Source: Thereva unica
Taxonomy: Eukaryota; Arthropoda; Insecta; Diptera; Therevidae
Assembly: GCA_949987705.1 (NCBI GenBank)
Contig: CATLJY010000215.1
Span: forward strand, 61,731-125,730
Direction of reading: 5' to 3'
DNA length: 64,000 nucleotides
Below the pieces are notes generated by a model. It did not search any database and was not told where the DNA came from. It saw nothing but the letters and a program-made list of their open reading frames with translations. Shown here one piece after another: positions 1 through 11,072 of the stretch (its first letter is position 1; every line of letters starts with the position of its first letter). The position numbers and the translations under genes are program-made.

Positions 1-413
1 ACAAATATTACCATCACAACGAAAGTATGTACGTCTTTAACGAACGTTGATCTCTCCGATTCTTCTTTATGGATCGGAAACGTGAACACTGCTCAAACCG
101 GACGTCAGATTCTCGGTGTCTCACTCTGCGATCGCCTTCGAAAGAGACTGTTTGCCGAATGGATGATAACCGCTTGCCCGTAAACTTCTCTGACGAAACC
201 GTCCGGCACCCAAGAAAATTTGTCTAAAGAATATCGAGGGTGACCTAAAGAATCCAAGATTATCAGTTACCGAGGCTCGAGACGTCGCCAAAAATCTTCA
301 AAAATGGAAACAAATCGTGAATAGAGTTCGAGACCCAGCGGACCGACAGCAGCGTATCCGTTGCGGAGACGTCCCGCTCGGACCGCCAGCTAACGGATCA
401 AAGAAGAAGAAGA
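1..413 (+). mobile_element. 3' end of RTE-like non-LTR retrotransposon (degenerate)
   Basis: Frame-shifted + strand translation gives the C-terminal part of a LINE reverse transcriptase ORF. A YGSET-like motif lies near position 65, MDDNRLP near 160 and ARDVAKN...KWKQIV near 280-320. These are typical of the region after the RT palm in RTE-like elements, which reads GSETW, GH(V)xRMxDNRxP and a W-rich end. The copy stops in an (AAG)n tail at 400-413, a usual 3' signature of such elements. Several stops and frameshifts make it a fossil. The 5' part lies outside the window. Confidence 0.6.
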
Positions 414-1083
414 ATTGGCAACACTCGAGCAAATCTTGCAGTCACACCAGTGGAGAATGTACAGATGGCGTATGACGAAGATAGATATCTATGCCGAAGC
501 ATGTCGAAGATAGATACACCAAAACTAGAAAGACTCGGTTTGACTTCAGCAAGCAAAGATTATTGGACCTGCTGATAATGTCACATTGATTGATTGTGAA
601 TCCTATACCAAATCCGCTGCCGTAACTGTGGGAAAGAACAAGCTAAGTAGACAACCGAAGATTTTGCTTGCAGCTGTCTGACTCTGGCTAAGATCAGACA
701 CCTAGAAACACTTTCGTACAAAGCTTTGGAGAGTTTTTAAAGCTATAGAAGAAATGATCGTTTAGATGAATATGACAAACTGGATCTAAAGTTCCTTCAA
801 ACAGACTGTCATATACTAAAGTAGAGGTTTTTCACGAACACCGTTTTAAAAGATTAACTTTCAGGACCAATTGTGTCCTATTCTGCAATCCTTGGCAGCT
901 CCACTGAAATAAACACCGTCCCTCCAGAACAGCAATATTTTCCCAAAAACATGACTAGCAGCTTATTTCCACACCTTACAGTATTCCTTTTGACACACAC
1001 GTAGGTCCATAAACCCGTTAATAAGTCGAACAACTCAACTATGGAACAACCTTCGACAATCAGTGATCCCGAACACATACAAA
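414..1083. other. no feature recognised
   Basis: About 670 bases between two repeat fragments. I see no coherent reading frame, splice pair or repeat similarity here. Confidence 0.4.
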
Positions 1084-1164
1084 AACCAAGAATTCAAACG
1101 CATGGTTCATCGTCACCTTCTAATGAATGCCGCGAGCTCCTCTTAGCCTATCCAATCCTCTTCT
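1084..1164 (+). repeat. SINE family B fragment
   Basis: Carries the family B body motif AATTCAAACGCATGGTTCA followed by a CCTCTTAGCCTATCC-like segment. The same order of motifs occurs at 48724-48908 and 6390-6567. The copy is truncated at both ends and faces a second copy in opposite orientation just downstream. Confidence 0.5.
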
Positions 1165-1186
1165 TGTACTAGTCCATCATGTTGTT

Positions 1187-1275
1187 CAAGTCATGGTGCA
1201 ATGTATAGTAGTAAGCAGGATCTGAATAATAGATAGAAAGGATAGGTTAGGGGTCTGGAGGGTGCATGAATTGAT
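1187..1275 (-). repeat. SINE family B fragment, inverted copy
   Basis: The reverse complement contains CCTCCAGACCCCTAACC, then CTTACTACTATACATTGCACC and ATGACTT, matching the 3' half of family B at 34616-34755 and 35574-35705. With the + strand fragment immediately upstream it forms an imperfect inverted pair. Confidence 0.5.
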
Positions 1276-2213
1276 GAATTCTGAGATGTTATATGAGCTC
1301 GGAAACACCGACTACGGTAGACAGTTCTACAATCGAGTTGTTCTATTTGTAAACGAACTTCTATACCGTAATGTGCGCGAGGTGGGAGGTAATACATATC
1401 TAAAGTTAGCTTTAAAGTTAGCATAGATATGATTTATATTGCAGTACACTTAGTAATGCAGAATCTGCTACAAAAATGTATAAAAGTTAATAAAATTCTT
1501 GCTCAACTTTCTCCTAATTTAAAAGTTCATCGTCGATTATTTTTCCTCATATACTATCACACCAAATAAAATACAAATTCGTCCAATATTTATGCATTAA
1601 ATGCAGTAAAAATAACTTTCCGACCAAGAAAAGAGTGAAAGTATGCAAATGTTTTCGGTTTTTGTTTAAACGACACTATTTAGGTGCGGCAAATGATCTC
1701 ATCGATCTTTGAGGATTATTAACGTTTATCACCAAACATTTTCTACATATTTTCACACAAAAACAATCGAAAAAAAAAATTGATTTTGTTTAGAAAGGTG
1801 AATTCGAGTAGCATCGATCGACCTACGCCTCTGTCTACCTATAGAAAAATAATTCCAGCAGCAGCACAGGTGATTCTGTGGTATTAAATCGCATAAGTAC
1901 CTGGTCATGCATAAGAATCCCGGTGCGCATGCGTTTTATGCAATCATAAGGCCATCATCCAGATATGTAGAGCAGCACGAGTTCAACCCATCAGAAGCTG
2001 CACAGTTTTAGGTGCACTCGCCTATCGTGAACCTTGCATGCATGCACTTTGCGGAGTGTGCATATACAAGATACGTCATGATTCCCAGTAGTTGGCCTCC
2101 CGGTGTGTGCATAATTTCATTTCATACTATTATTATATTTTTCCTCGTCTATTTTCTTTCTACGAAAAATTTTATTGAGGAACTAATAAAAACTGGAAAG
2201 TCTTGTCTTGCAG
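1276..2213. other. no feature recognised
   Basis: AT-rich sequence with no repeat or coding signal that I can recognise. The last 50 bases would be the intron 3' end of the putative exon that follows. Confidence 0.35.
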
Positions 2214-2431
2214 TCAAGTCCACGGACGGCCAAGTCAAGCCGCAAAAATTTGGGTCACTGTTACGAGACAGCGGACACTTTGCTGTTGGAATTTGTCGCA
2301 AACCAGTTTGGAGTCGACGACTTGTTGTCCATTTCCGAAAAAGAAACCATTCCCAACCGAGACCTCCACTGTCGTGCATGTTGTCCCCACATGAGTTTGC
2401 GAGTGGCATTCGTCATCATCAGCTTTCTTGG
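2214..2431 (+). CDS. putative exon of unrecognised membrane protein
   Basis: An open stretch of about 72 codons is flanked by an acceptor (TCTTGTCTTGCAG) and a donor (GG|GTTTGT, the same donor hexamer as flz exon 2). It starts in phase 0 and ends after two bases of a Gly codon. The peptide begins with a basic Ser/Lys/Arg segment, then an acidic stretch with the motif ANQFGVDDLLSISEKE, then a cysteine cluster (CRACC) directly followed by a hydrophobic run (MSLRVAFVIISFLG) that looks like the start of a transmembrane helix. A CC cluster leading into a first membrane helix resembles insect four-span proteins such as LAPTM or DUF4728 types, but I cannot assign a family. Base composition is richer in GC than the surroundings. 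No partner exons were found within the window. It could also be a chance ORF between cryptic splice sites. Confidence 0.45.
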
Positions 2432-3466
2432 GTTTGTTTTTTTCTTTCTTTCAAATCGATTTGATCAAATATTGACCATCATTCCAAGTGATTTTTTGGA
2501 CTGTGTCCAATTAAATTTCGTCTTGCACACCTTAATCAGGAGAAAGTAATTGATATGCAATGTGATACGATGCCACCTGCAGGCAGTACAACGTGAACAT
2601 GTGATAACCACGTGAGATCTATTAAAAAGGACAGCTTGACCTTGTTAGACGTAAATCATGCTCCGAGAGTACTTGAACCCACCTTAAGGCGTCAAGAAAC
2701 ACTTCATCAATTTACCTGGAATTTAATTAGAAAGATTCATTACAAGCCCCGTAAACACTTTCCCATTAGGGAATTCCATAGAATTAACTTCAATTATCTC
2801 GGAGATGTCAATTTAAAATTTTCGGCCGAATTCCAAACGAAGATAAATTTCGACGAACTCTGGAAGAGATTTATCTGTTTGGGAAAGTAAAAGTAGCAAT
2901 CAACCTTGACTGGCACGCTCCTGAACGGAAGAAAGTATTCAGTTACGAATTCTTTCTCTGCCTGCAGCCTTAAGGTTAACCTCGACTGCCCACGCTTCTT
3001 GGATAGAATTGGTTTTTTTTGGTAGAAATCGTCCATTGAACTTTTACATTTTCATCGTGACCATTAATTCGTCTATGGATTCAGCTAACGACAGCTTTCT
3101 TATGGGTATGCTAATTGATGATTGACTTTACAATGCAGAAGCGATAAATTGTTTCTAGGTAGCAGCGTGATTTACAACGTTGAGAGAGTTCACTTCAAAC
3201 GGTTTATTACTGGTAATAAAAAACTGCAATTGTATTGTATTAATCTCTAGCTAGTATCAACTACTTCAGTAGCAGCAATATAAAATAGAAACAAATTATG
3301 GAGGAGATTACGAATTTTTATATAAAATCAAATTAATTTAGAAACTCCCTTCTGAACTTCAAGGGTGATTTCATAAATTTAGATCGAGATCATTATGCTT
3401 CTTTGTGGCACATTTTCAGATTAATGTTGTCAAGACTGGCTGAAGAAAACGAATTGAATAACATTA
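2432..3466. other. no feature recognised
   Basis: AT-rich sequence downstream of the putative exon. It contains short ORFs without recognisable motifs and ends at the target duplication of the LINE at 3482. Confidence 0.35.
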
Positions 3467-3481
3467 ATCACTAATATGCCA

Positions 3482-4327
3482 TCCATCCATCCAATGGCGC
3501 TACAGCCCAAATCGAGCCTTGGCCTCCTCTAGGGCATTTCTCCAAGTTTGACGGTCCCTTGCAGCATGTCTCCGGTTCCGGATGAGTCTATCCATCTCCT
3601 CCTGGGTTTACCTACTGGCCTACTTCTCGAAATTTCTGATGCCATAAGCCGTTTTGGGATGCGATTGTCCTCCATCCTGATCACGTGGCCGGCTAGTCTC
3701 AATCTGTTGATTTTTATGAAAGTTGAGAGTTGTGGGTCGTCAAAAATTTCATACAACTCGTTGTTGTATCTTCTTCGCCATATTCCATCCTCTCTGATTG
3801 GGCCTATTATGCATCTGAGAATTTTCCTCTAAAACCTGTTGACTCGTTCCTCTATGTCCTGGGTCATAGTCCAAGTCTCGCTACCATAACACAGTACTGG
3901 TCGTATTACTGTTTTGTAGAGTGAGAGTTTCGTTTTCCTGTGCACAAATCTTGAGTGCAGGATTTGTTTTTGAGCATAAAAGGCTCTATTAGCCAGTAGT
4001 ATTCGTCTAGTTATTTCTTCTTTTTCTTCGTTTCTTTTTGTGATAGTAGACCCAAGGTAGACTGTTTTATCGACTACTTCTAGGTTATGTTCGTCGATGG
4101 TTATATTTCTTCCCATTCTAAATCGTCCTGCTCTGGATTGTTGCATCACCTTCGTTTTTTCTTCGTTAATCTTCAGGCCTATGTCCTTTGCCGCCTCTTT
4201 TAATTCAACATAGACTTCTTTTGCTGCCAAAAAGGACCTTCCCACGATGTTTACGTCATCCGCATATCCAAGTAATTGTACCGACTGGGTAGCTATTGAT
4301 GCACTTCGCTGGACTGACGTTTTCCTT
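3482..4327 (-). mobile_element. 5'-truncated RTE-like LINE with 15-bp target duplication
   Basis: The minus strand encodes the C-terminal half of a non-LTR reverse transcriptase. It starts just before the catalytic YADD box (LLGYADDVNIVG near 4275), followed by GLKINEEKTK, CYGSETW near 3860 and LAGHVIRMEDNRIPKR near 3690. At least one frameshift breaks the frame between 3756 and 3829 and another near 3590. The element's 3' end is a (GGAT)n tail, seen as CATCCATCCATCC at 3480-3493. Both ends are flanked by the identical 15-mer ATCACTAATATGCCA (3467-3481 and 4328-4342), so the boundaries are exact. It is inactive, since it lacks the endonuclease and most of the RT. Confidence 0.85.
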
Positions 4328-4342
4328 ATCACTAATATGCCA

Positions 4343-6169
4343 CTGCCATAATTTAAAAAAATTGTCCTACATATCCGCCTAATCCTACGAAATACGGTTA
4401 TTTCCAGGGGTAATTAAATGGTCATAAAGCAAAGCACCATAAAAATCAATTTTAGCCAGCATGTTCAAAATGAAGGAGTAATGAAAGAGTCGCCGGTTTT
4501 TTTTGCAATTGTCATTGTGCATTTCGTAGGTGTTCTCCGTGTCTCACGAGATATGGCAACAACAAGACAACTAAGCAAGGGCAGCTTTCATTGAACCTAT
4601 TTCATAATTTTCACGTATTTAATAATTTAAAGCAAACTACTTATTTACCCATAGTTTTTTTTTTTTGTTTTTTTTTTTAATCTTAGGCACAACAATAAAA
4701 TCTCTTACAAATTATGGTTATTACCCCAGGTAATTAAAGGGTCATAAAAATCACGTAGGAAAAATAAAGTTGCGCTGATTGTGTAAAATTTGTTGCGCTC
4801 TTTAATCACGCCTCAAAAAATATGGGAAAACATGGCATTAAATCAGGCGCAGCTTTCTTCAAGCCTGCGCCTTATAGGTTGGTTAAATTGGTGCAAAATT
4901 TGATCAAAATCAAGCGCAGTTAGAATACCATATTCCGTATAGGAACAACTTCCCCTTATTTATATTTTCAGTCACTGACTCTTTTCGTGATCAGTTGCCA
5001 AGGCACAAAGGGGTTCGAAAGGATATTTGTATGCCTTCATCATTTGTTCTTATGCGCGAACAGAAATTTCTTTATTGGCGTTAAGCTGAACTAGACTAGT
5101 CTGAGTTTAAGATCTACAGTACTTGGGTAGTCCAGTGCAAATACCCTTTTGAAAAGCCAAAAACTTGAAGAATTCTTAGCAGTATATGGAAGGCGGGAAG
5201 ATTTAGTAGAAATGCTACTTAAACAAGGAAAAATCGATAGCACCGTAGCAGATGACCGGAAAGGGGGCGGGGGAGCCAAAATGTGGGTTTTGGGGGGTTA
5301 AACGCCTTTTTTAGACGATTTCTGAGAAAAGTAGACCTCCTATCGAAAAACGTTAATAATGTAAACGTTGTAGATAATTTAAAGATATAGAGCTTTTGTT
5401 CAAACCATTTTTCGACATAATCTCAAAAAATGGAGAAAAACGTCAAAAACTGAGTTTTTCGTTTATCATTTTTATCTTTCTCAAAAATGATCCAATTTTA
5501 ATTAAATTTGAGGAAAATGTAGATTTTCATGTTTCGATCAGGCCCAATTTTTTCGAAGCAATTGGTTGTTTCGATTTGTTTTTATGACCTTAATTTAAAA
5601 AAAAGCCCCATTTTCAATTTAAAAAGTTGGCGAACGAATTTTTGATTTTTAAAATTTTGAAGACGGATTTTTTTTCGTTGAATCCTCTACTTTTAGATGG
5701 CGTAAAAAAATGATAGTGTCACAATAGGAAAACATCGATAAAAATTCGAAAAACCAAAAACATCCTTTTTCAAATATCGATTTTTCCGTAAACTTCACTA
5801 ATTCTTTATCTCTCTTTGAAATAAAGCTTTTAAAGTCGTGCGAAACTATGTAAATTTAATGTAATATATTATATGGGAGCTTCATGTAATAATTTCATAT
5901 GTAAAAAAATTTGTTTAAACAATTAAGTATTTCACCCACGAAATCAAAGGAAAAACTACAGTGTTAGGCCAAAAAAAAAAAATATTTCTAGGTATTGTGA
6001 TGGCTTATACATTAAAACTTACTAGTAGAACCCAGAACTCGACATTCCGCTGCAGCAAAAGATCTTAGTTCAACTTAGAAAAACTACCACCAGCCGAGGG
6101 AGCAGCACTGCTACAGGGTCTATTTTCAAATTCAAACTTGGCTGGGTAATAAGTTTACATGAATCCCGC
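4343..6169. other. AT-rich noncoding sequence with a weak direct repeat
   Basis: A diverged direct repeat sits at about 4397-4450 and 4703-4750 (GGTAATTAAAxGGTCATAAA). The stretch 5280-5860 is A/T-rich and low in complexity, with no conserved reading frame. No gene is supported. Confidence 0.4.
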
Positions 6170-6567
6170 TATGTTCCGCTTAGTTTGGGTCTTAAACTAG
6201 CGGATAGTGAGCCCTTTTGTTCACCTTATAGTCTAGTACTGCTTCCATCACACCCTTTGTCGGCTAGTAAGCGAGATTCTCTTGGCTCAGGAGGCATAAC
6301 ACTCCGGCTAGGCTGTCTCTTACTAACCCCTACTATTGTGGTGCAGCCGGCTGCTAGAAAATTAACTCAAAAACATCCAAGAGTTCAAACATAAGGCCCA
6401 CTGCCTCTTCTTAATGCAACCTCCAGACTACACTTAACCTCTCAATATCCTCTTTCTATCTTCGAGCTAAGCTTACGACCCGACATTGCACTATACAGTA
6501 AACGACGTGACGGACTGGTAGTTTAAACCATGACACCCTAAGCTTAGTCTCTTCCATATAAAAAAAG
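6170..6567 (+). repeat. SINE family B, long copy
   Basis: Contains the core block CAGGAGGCATAACACTCC (near 6288), then CATCCAAGAGTTCAAAC (6375), a CCTCCAGACTACACTTAACC segment, CTTTCTATCTTCGAGCTAAG, GACATTGCACTATAC and a tail ending CTTAGTCTCTTCCATATAAAAAAA. The second half matches the copy at 48724-48908. The core block is shared with SINE family A, which suggests common ancestry or a composite element. Confidence 0.6.
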
Positions 6568-6790
6568 GCTACTTCAAGTAATCATGTAAACGTTTACATT
6601 CGCTTTATCATGTTAACCAGACAAATTTTTGTGATTTAACTGAACCACGATGAGTTTACGTCCTTATTAGGTTACATCAAAGCTACTTTAAATAATCATG
6701 TAAACGTTTATATGAACCTTTCAAAGTCAATACAGAAAAAATGTTCGTGATTTATTTGACTCCAGTATACTTGTAGTCAGGAAGAGCTTG
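6568..6790 (+). repeat. palindrome-bearing tandem repeat, left block
   Basis: Two diverged units about 114 bases apart carry the perfect palindrome TGTAAACGTTTACA (6585-6598) and a one-base variant (6699-6712). Each is preceded by an ACTT(C/T)AAxTAATCA-like sequence. The spacer motif CAGACAAATTTTTGTGAT (near 6620) recurs in the right block near 7875. Confidence 0.65.
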
Positions 6791-6951
6791 CATGAAGGGA
6801 GAAGGGAGCTGGGGAATTAAAAATCTCACGTCAAATTTTTAATTTAACGAATATAGATTTTTATTGCAGAAAACATTTTGCATTTCAAAATCAATCCCTT
6901 TGACAATATTAAATATTTTCTATTCCCGGGATTCCCTGAACTGAGACAATT

Positions 6952-7410
6952 GGGACCTCGGTAGTCTAAGGATAAGGCGCCTCACTGCTATCCCTGAGGT
7001 CCCGGGTTCTAGTCCCGGCGGTGCCACTTTCCTTCACCTTTCCAATTTTCCCACCTACATAACTTTCCTTCTTTCTTCTTTCCTCTTTGCATTCCTGATT
7101 CCTCCTGTCATGGCCTTCTATAGTCCTTCCCCGCTCCACCAAGCGCATGTCATCGGTTGGTTGATGAGATTCAATTCGATTCAGGAGGCGAGTTGTTCTC
7201 GATGCCTCGATGACAGAGTCGCGAAATGGTTGTGAGTAGGTGAAATAAAATATCGCGGCTAGGCTGTGACAGTTCCTTTCTTCTCTTCTCCTTTCCTTCT
7301 CTCTATCTTCCGGCTAGAGCTGCTGTTCGACATTCTATACGAAAAACATAGATTGTCGACAGTACAACAAAGAGACTTTCCCTAAGCCTCTAGTCTGTCA
7401 TATAAAAAAA
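6952..7410 (+). repeat. tRNA-derived SINE, family A (near full length)
   Basis: The head resembles a tRNA gene, with an A-box-like GTAGTCTAAGGATAAGGCG near 6961 and a B box GGTTCTAGTCC at 7005-7015 inside CCCGGGTTCTAGTCCCGG. A pyrimidine-rich body follows, then GGTTGGTTGATGAGATTCAA (7155), CGGCTAGAGCTGCTGTTCG and a 3' end CTAGTCTGTCATATAAAAAAA. The same order of blocks is found inverted at 57882-58326 and in a split copy at 10426-11437. This copy interrupts the palindromic repeat array. It is not a functional tRNA gene because the stems are not complementary. Confidence 0.85.
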
Positions 7411-7529
7411 GTGCCGCACAAGCATAAAGGGTAAACCTACGTGATGGGGGCGGAAGTACCATAATATGTTACTAAATCTCAACAATAAAAAAAAACACCT
7501 AGCATAATTAATGGACCCCTCTAAACATA

Positions 7530-7900
7530 ATTCAAGTATACTTCATGTAACCATATAAACGTTTACGTGAGATTTTTCGATTTAATTGGACAACAATTTT
7601 GTTTACTTGACCCAAATATTAGTAAGGATGAGTTTACAAACACATATGGTTACAAGAAACTACTTCAAGTATACTTCAAATAATTATGTAAACGTTTACA
7701 TAAGCATTTTCAAACCAATCAAATCAACTGTTGTAATTTTCTTCACTTAAGTGAACTTGAGTTTAAGTCGCTTGAGTTTACATGAAAGTCTGGTTACTAA
7801 AAGGTGATTCAACTGTACTTAATGTAATCATGTAAACGTTTACACGAGCAAGTCCAGTTCACGTCAATCAGACAAATTTTTGTGATATACATACTTGAAT
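7530..7900 (+). repeat. palindrome-bearing tandem repeat, right block
   Basis: Three more units lie here, with the palindrome or close variants at 7554-7567, 7687-7700 (perfect) and 7831-7844. Their spacing is 133 and 144 bases. Units also share a TACTTCAxxTAAxxATxTAAAC lead-in. The block continues the array that starts at 6568. Confidence 0.65.
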
Positions 7901-10330
7901 TAAGTCTACTGAAATTTGCTTGAAAGCTACGTAAAGTGTCTGTACTAAGCTCGTACCAGAAATTCACATTTCTGTGCATGCGCAAGCATATCACTTGTAA
8001 ACACCGTCCTTGATGCTTGTCTCCAAAAAACTGTACAGAAATGTTTTCGTTTTTTCCAAAATATATAAAAAACCACTTTCGATTTTTCAAAAAAAAATAT
8101 AATTTTACAAAACTTTCTTAACAAAATATGTAGGGCTGTTTAGACCCACTGGTTGCACAATGGCCTAGATTATAAAATTGTATTAATTGAAGCCTTCAAC
8201 AATGCCCTAAGGTAGAGTTCAGTGTCCAATATGAACGCCTTATTAAAGTGTTCTCGGATATGAAACAGAAAAAAAAAAATCTTTAAAAGAATTCGAAAAA
8301 TAGCACAAAATATTTCAGGCCCAAAACTGCGTAAAGATTAATTTCACTTCTTCGCGGCTGATTGATTCCACACCGGTTGAACCGCGGCGATACTGACATA
8401 AAAACAGTAGCGGCGGAAACCGCACCACTGGAGAAAGTAAATTGCCGAATTATTATCTAGAGCGGCGCAATATTCCCCGGCTCGATATTACCTGGAAAGG
8501 TAGAAAGTTCAATTAGAAAATTTCTCCGTTCTAACCGCAATGAAAACAGCAGAAAAAATCCGTCGTCGTCAGCCCCACACGAGCTGCAAAACAAACACTC
8601 GCGATGTTTTACGGTGGATACAGATTACGGATAGATTGCATCGTAATGGGTCTGGAGCTGCTACTTATGCTGTGGTGGAGCTGGATGCATTTCGTGGATG
8701 GTTAATGCCGGAGATTAGCTTGATCCGCGCGTTCGATACCAGTCGATCACACCGTTCATTGTGATGGGAATTACTATCATCAAGCTTTTCATTCAGGTGT
8801 CTAACGCTACGGGAGGCTACCTGACAATCATCATCCAGCGAGTGTGTGTGATGAAAGAGCGGCAGAAGCTCTTATGGACTTCAATGTCCAATTTACCGTT
8901 TCGGCAGATCTTGGAACTGTAATGTACAGATGCCGCCGGCTCTTAGTGGCTCGTTAACTCCATTCAGAACAGCTTAGGAGCGCTAATGGCCAGGTGTTTA
9001 CGCTTTTTCCTCTTCTGGGCTTTTTGTGCCAGCACACAGTGTTCACTTGTGCAACGCCTTTTTTGTTGCCAATTCTTAAAACGCGTGCCATTGCCTCTAT
9101 GGGATTTGTCGAAAGTGATAGATGTCTTCTATGGAATTAACGGACCCCCAGCCATCTCCAGGTGGATCTGTCGAGAGGATCATGTCGAACCAATTGCATC
9201 AAATTTCCATAATCCCTCAGTCACACCAACTCATCCGATTAGCAAACAATAGCCCAAACATCCAGCCACGAAGAGCATGCTTTAATGACATCTAATCCGG
9301 GTCCATTCTAGATTAGACGCGCAATTAATTACTGCATTGTTACGCCATCATTGTCGTGACATAGTTAAAGACTCACGCAATGCAGAACTGGATTGGCGAA
9401 CTCGAAGAAATTAGCTCAACCTGGTCTTGAAGCATTCTAGACGGCGAACTTGTTTCTTTCTTTCTTTCTTTCTGCCTCCATCAATGTAAACTCGGGCACA
9501 TGATATGGCAGTAGTAGCACGTACCACTCTAGTGTGCCTCTCAGGTAAATAAGAAGATTTCCTTCGACGTTTAACAACTGGCGAGAGATGCCTTCATTTT
9601 CTCAGATCTGTTTGGACATTAGAAATTGACTGTGCCAACGACGACGGACGAAACGACTCAATAGGAATTCGAAACGTGCATAGTCACCCTCAGGTGGACA
9701 AGGCCAATGAAATTGTGACATTGCAATTCTTTTTCTGTTTTTTTTTTTTTTTTCCTGATGTTTACTGCTCGAAGCGGCTTGTGACTTGCAGGAAAGTTGT
9801 TAATTAGTTATGTCAGGTGAAAGATGGCGAAGATGGATAAAAACGTCAGAACTTGTGCCCATCTTCGGAGGATGCTTTTTCTTAATGTGGTTTTGCTAAT
9901 TTTGTTTCTTTGTAGATTTTAATTATTCAATAAATGTTTGATATGTTGTAATGGCGGAGAAATGATGAGGAAATGTAAAAATTCTCATAAAATTCACTTC
10001 CTTGCTGTTGAACTGTGAACATACCTCAAGGGTGCAGAACAGAACCATTTTGAGCAGAGGTAGCCATTATCTACCATTTGCCTCGATCTAAGTGAATTAG
10101 CCCCACTGCTTCCATACTTCCATTCCCCTTAATATCGTGAGGAACTTTTTTATGCCCTACAAGTCGGTTTTGTCGTTCTGGTTTTTGTAAAATAAATTGC
10201 CACCGTTGAATGCAATGGACGTAAGTTGTCAATCATGAAAGGAAGCTCTGGCACGTCCTTGGCTACATTGTCGAAACCAGAAGGGTAACGCAAAGTAAAA
10301 CCAGGTAACGCAGCGAAGTACCATAATTCG
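7901..10330. other. noncoding or unassigned sequence, partly GC-rich
   Basis: The segment 8340-9330 is of higher complexity and GC than its flanks, and I see no repeat similarity in it. It may hold regulatory sequence, but nothing specific is proven. It includes a (TTTC)n microsatellite near 9449-9471 and a poly-T run near 9737-9755. An ORF at 8986-9252 starts with a hydrophobic stretch but has no other support. Confidence 0.4.
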
Positions 10331-10334
10331 ATTT

Positions 10335-10425
10335 GAGGGGATTGAGAGAGGGTCGTTTATGTAGACTACGAGGAGGATGGGTTATAGAATTGAGCCCTGG
10401 GAGACGCTGGCCGAGATGTGGTGGG
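10335..10425 (-). mobile_element. fragment of Jockey/CR1-like LINE reverse transcriptase
   Basis: The minus strand reads VSQGSIL, one stop, then PILLVVYINDPLSIPSN. This corresponds to the RT block PQGSILSPxLFLxxINDLLSIPSN, which is intact in the + strand copy at 40055-40440. It is a short fossil. Confidence 0.55.
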
Positions 10426-10448
10426 GCTACCATCCCAGAGGATGGGGG

Positions 10449-11072
10449 CAGGTGTGGATTAACGCACAGGCACAGCAGGCACTGGCCTGGGGCAGCAAAT
10501 TTTGAAAGGCGGCAAAAATTTGGAAATTTTTAGGTGAATGAAAAAATATTTTTTAATCTCTGTGATGTAAATAGTTTTTTTTTTTTTTTTTTTTTTTTCA
10601 TTTTCACCACTGATTTTCACCATTTATTATCTATACAGACCAACTGCTGAGCGATCTTTGTCTTGTTTAAAGCGGAGAAAACCTTATCTAAGTTCTACAA
10701 TGTCAGAAAAAAGACTCAACAATTTGGCAATATTACATATCGAAAAAGAAACGTTGCAAACTTTAGATTTAGACTCCATCATTGACGAGTTCGCTCGACA
10801 AAAATCTCGTCGTAAACCCTTGTAATACAACAAAACTGTTACTCATTAAATTTAACTAATTTGATAAGCAAATGTGTAACCAAAGAATTTGTGATTGTAT
10901 GTGATATGCGATAACAATAATTTAATATTAAAAATTAATTGCTCGACGAATTGATTTTTTATTGGAATGTCAAATTTTTGAACTGGGTCCTATATTTGAA
11001 ATTTTATTTTATTAACATTTTTTATCAAATGATCGAGTTGGCCTAGGGCGGAAAAAAGTGAATCCGCCCCTG
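10449..11072 (+). mobile_element. hAT transposon deletion derivative with perfect 8-bp TSD
   Basis: The left end CAGGTGTGGATTAACGCACA and the right end, whose reverse complement begins CAGGGGCGGATTCAC, are imperfect terminal inverted repeats of the ZMYM/TTF-type hAT group. The element is flanked by identical GATGGGGG octamers at 10441-10448 and 11073-11080, the length expected for hAT. Only the last part of the transposase remains (10640-10825). An (A/T)-rich interior with a poly-T run near 10577-10599 surrounds it. Confidence 0.88.
10640..10825 (+). pseudogene. hAT transposase C-terminal dimerisation domain remnant
   Basis: Sixty-one sense codons followed by TAA, with no interruption. The peptide shows the hATC signature TAERSLSCLKRRKPYLSSTM, then RLNNLAILHIEKE, and ends in a basic tail RQKSRRKPL. 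In complete hAT transposases this domain follows the RNase H-like catalytic core, which is deleted here. It has no start codon of its own at the beginning; the first in-frame ATG is internal. It is the residue of a transposase rather than a host gene, although the intact frame suggests recent loss. Confidence 0.85.

Noticed and set aside
6952..7030. tRNA genes at SINE heads (also 10426/11081, 28600, 34940, 58260)
   Set aside because: A and B boxes are present, but acceptor and anticodon stems do not pair and the sequences continue into SINE bodies.
6568..7900. CRISPR-like regular repeats
   Set aside because: Repeats are too long and diverged, spacing varies (114-144), there are no cas genes, and the host is an animal.
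8986..9252. 88-codon ORF with hydrophobic start (MARCLRFFLFWAFC)
   Set aside because: Signal-like start by eye only. There is no cysteine pattern, homology or splice context, so it was left unannotated as a gene.
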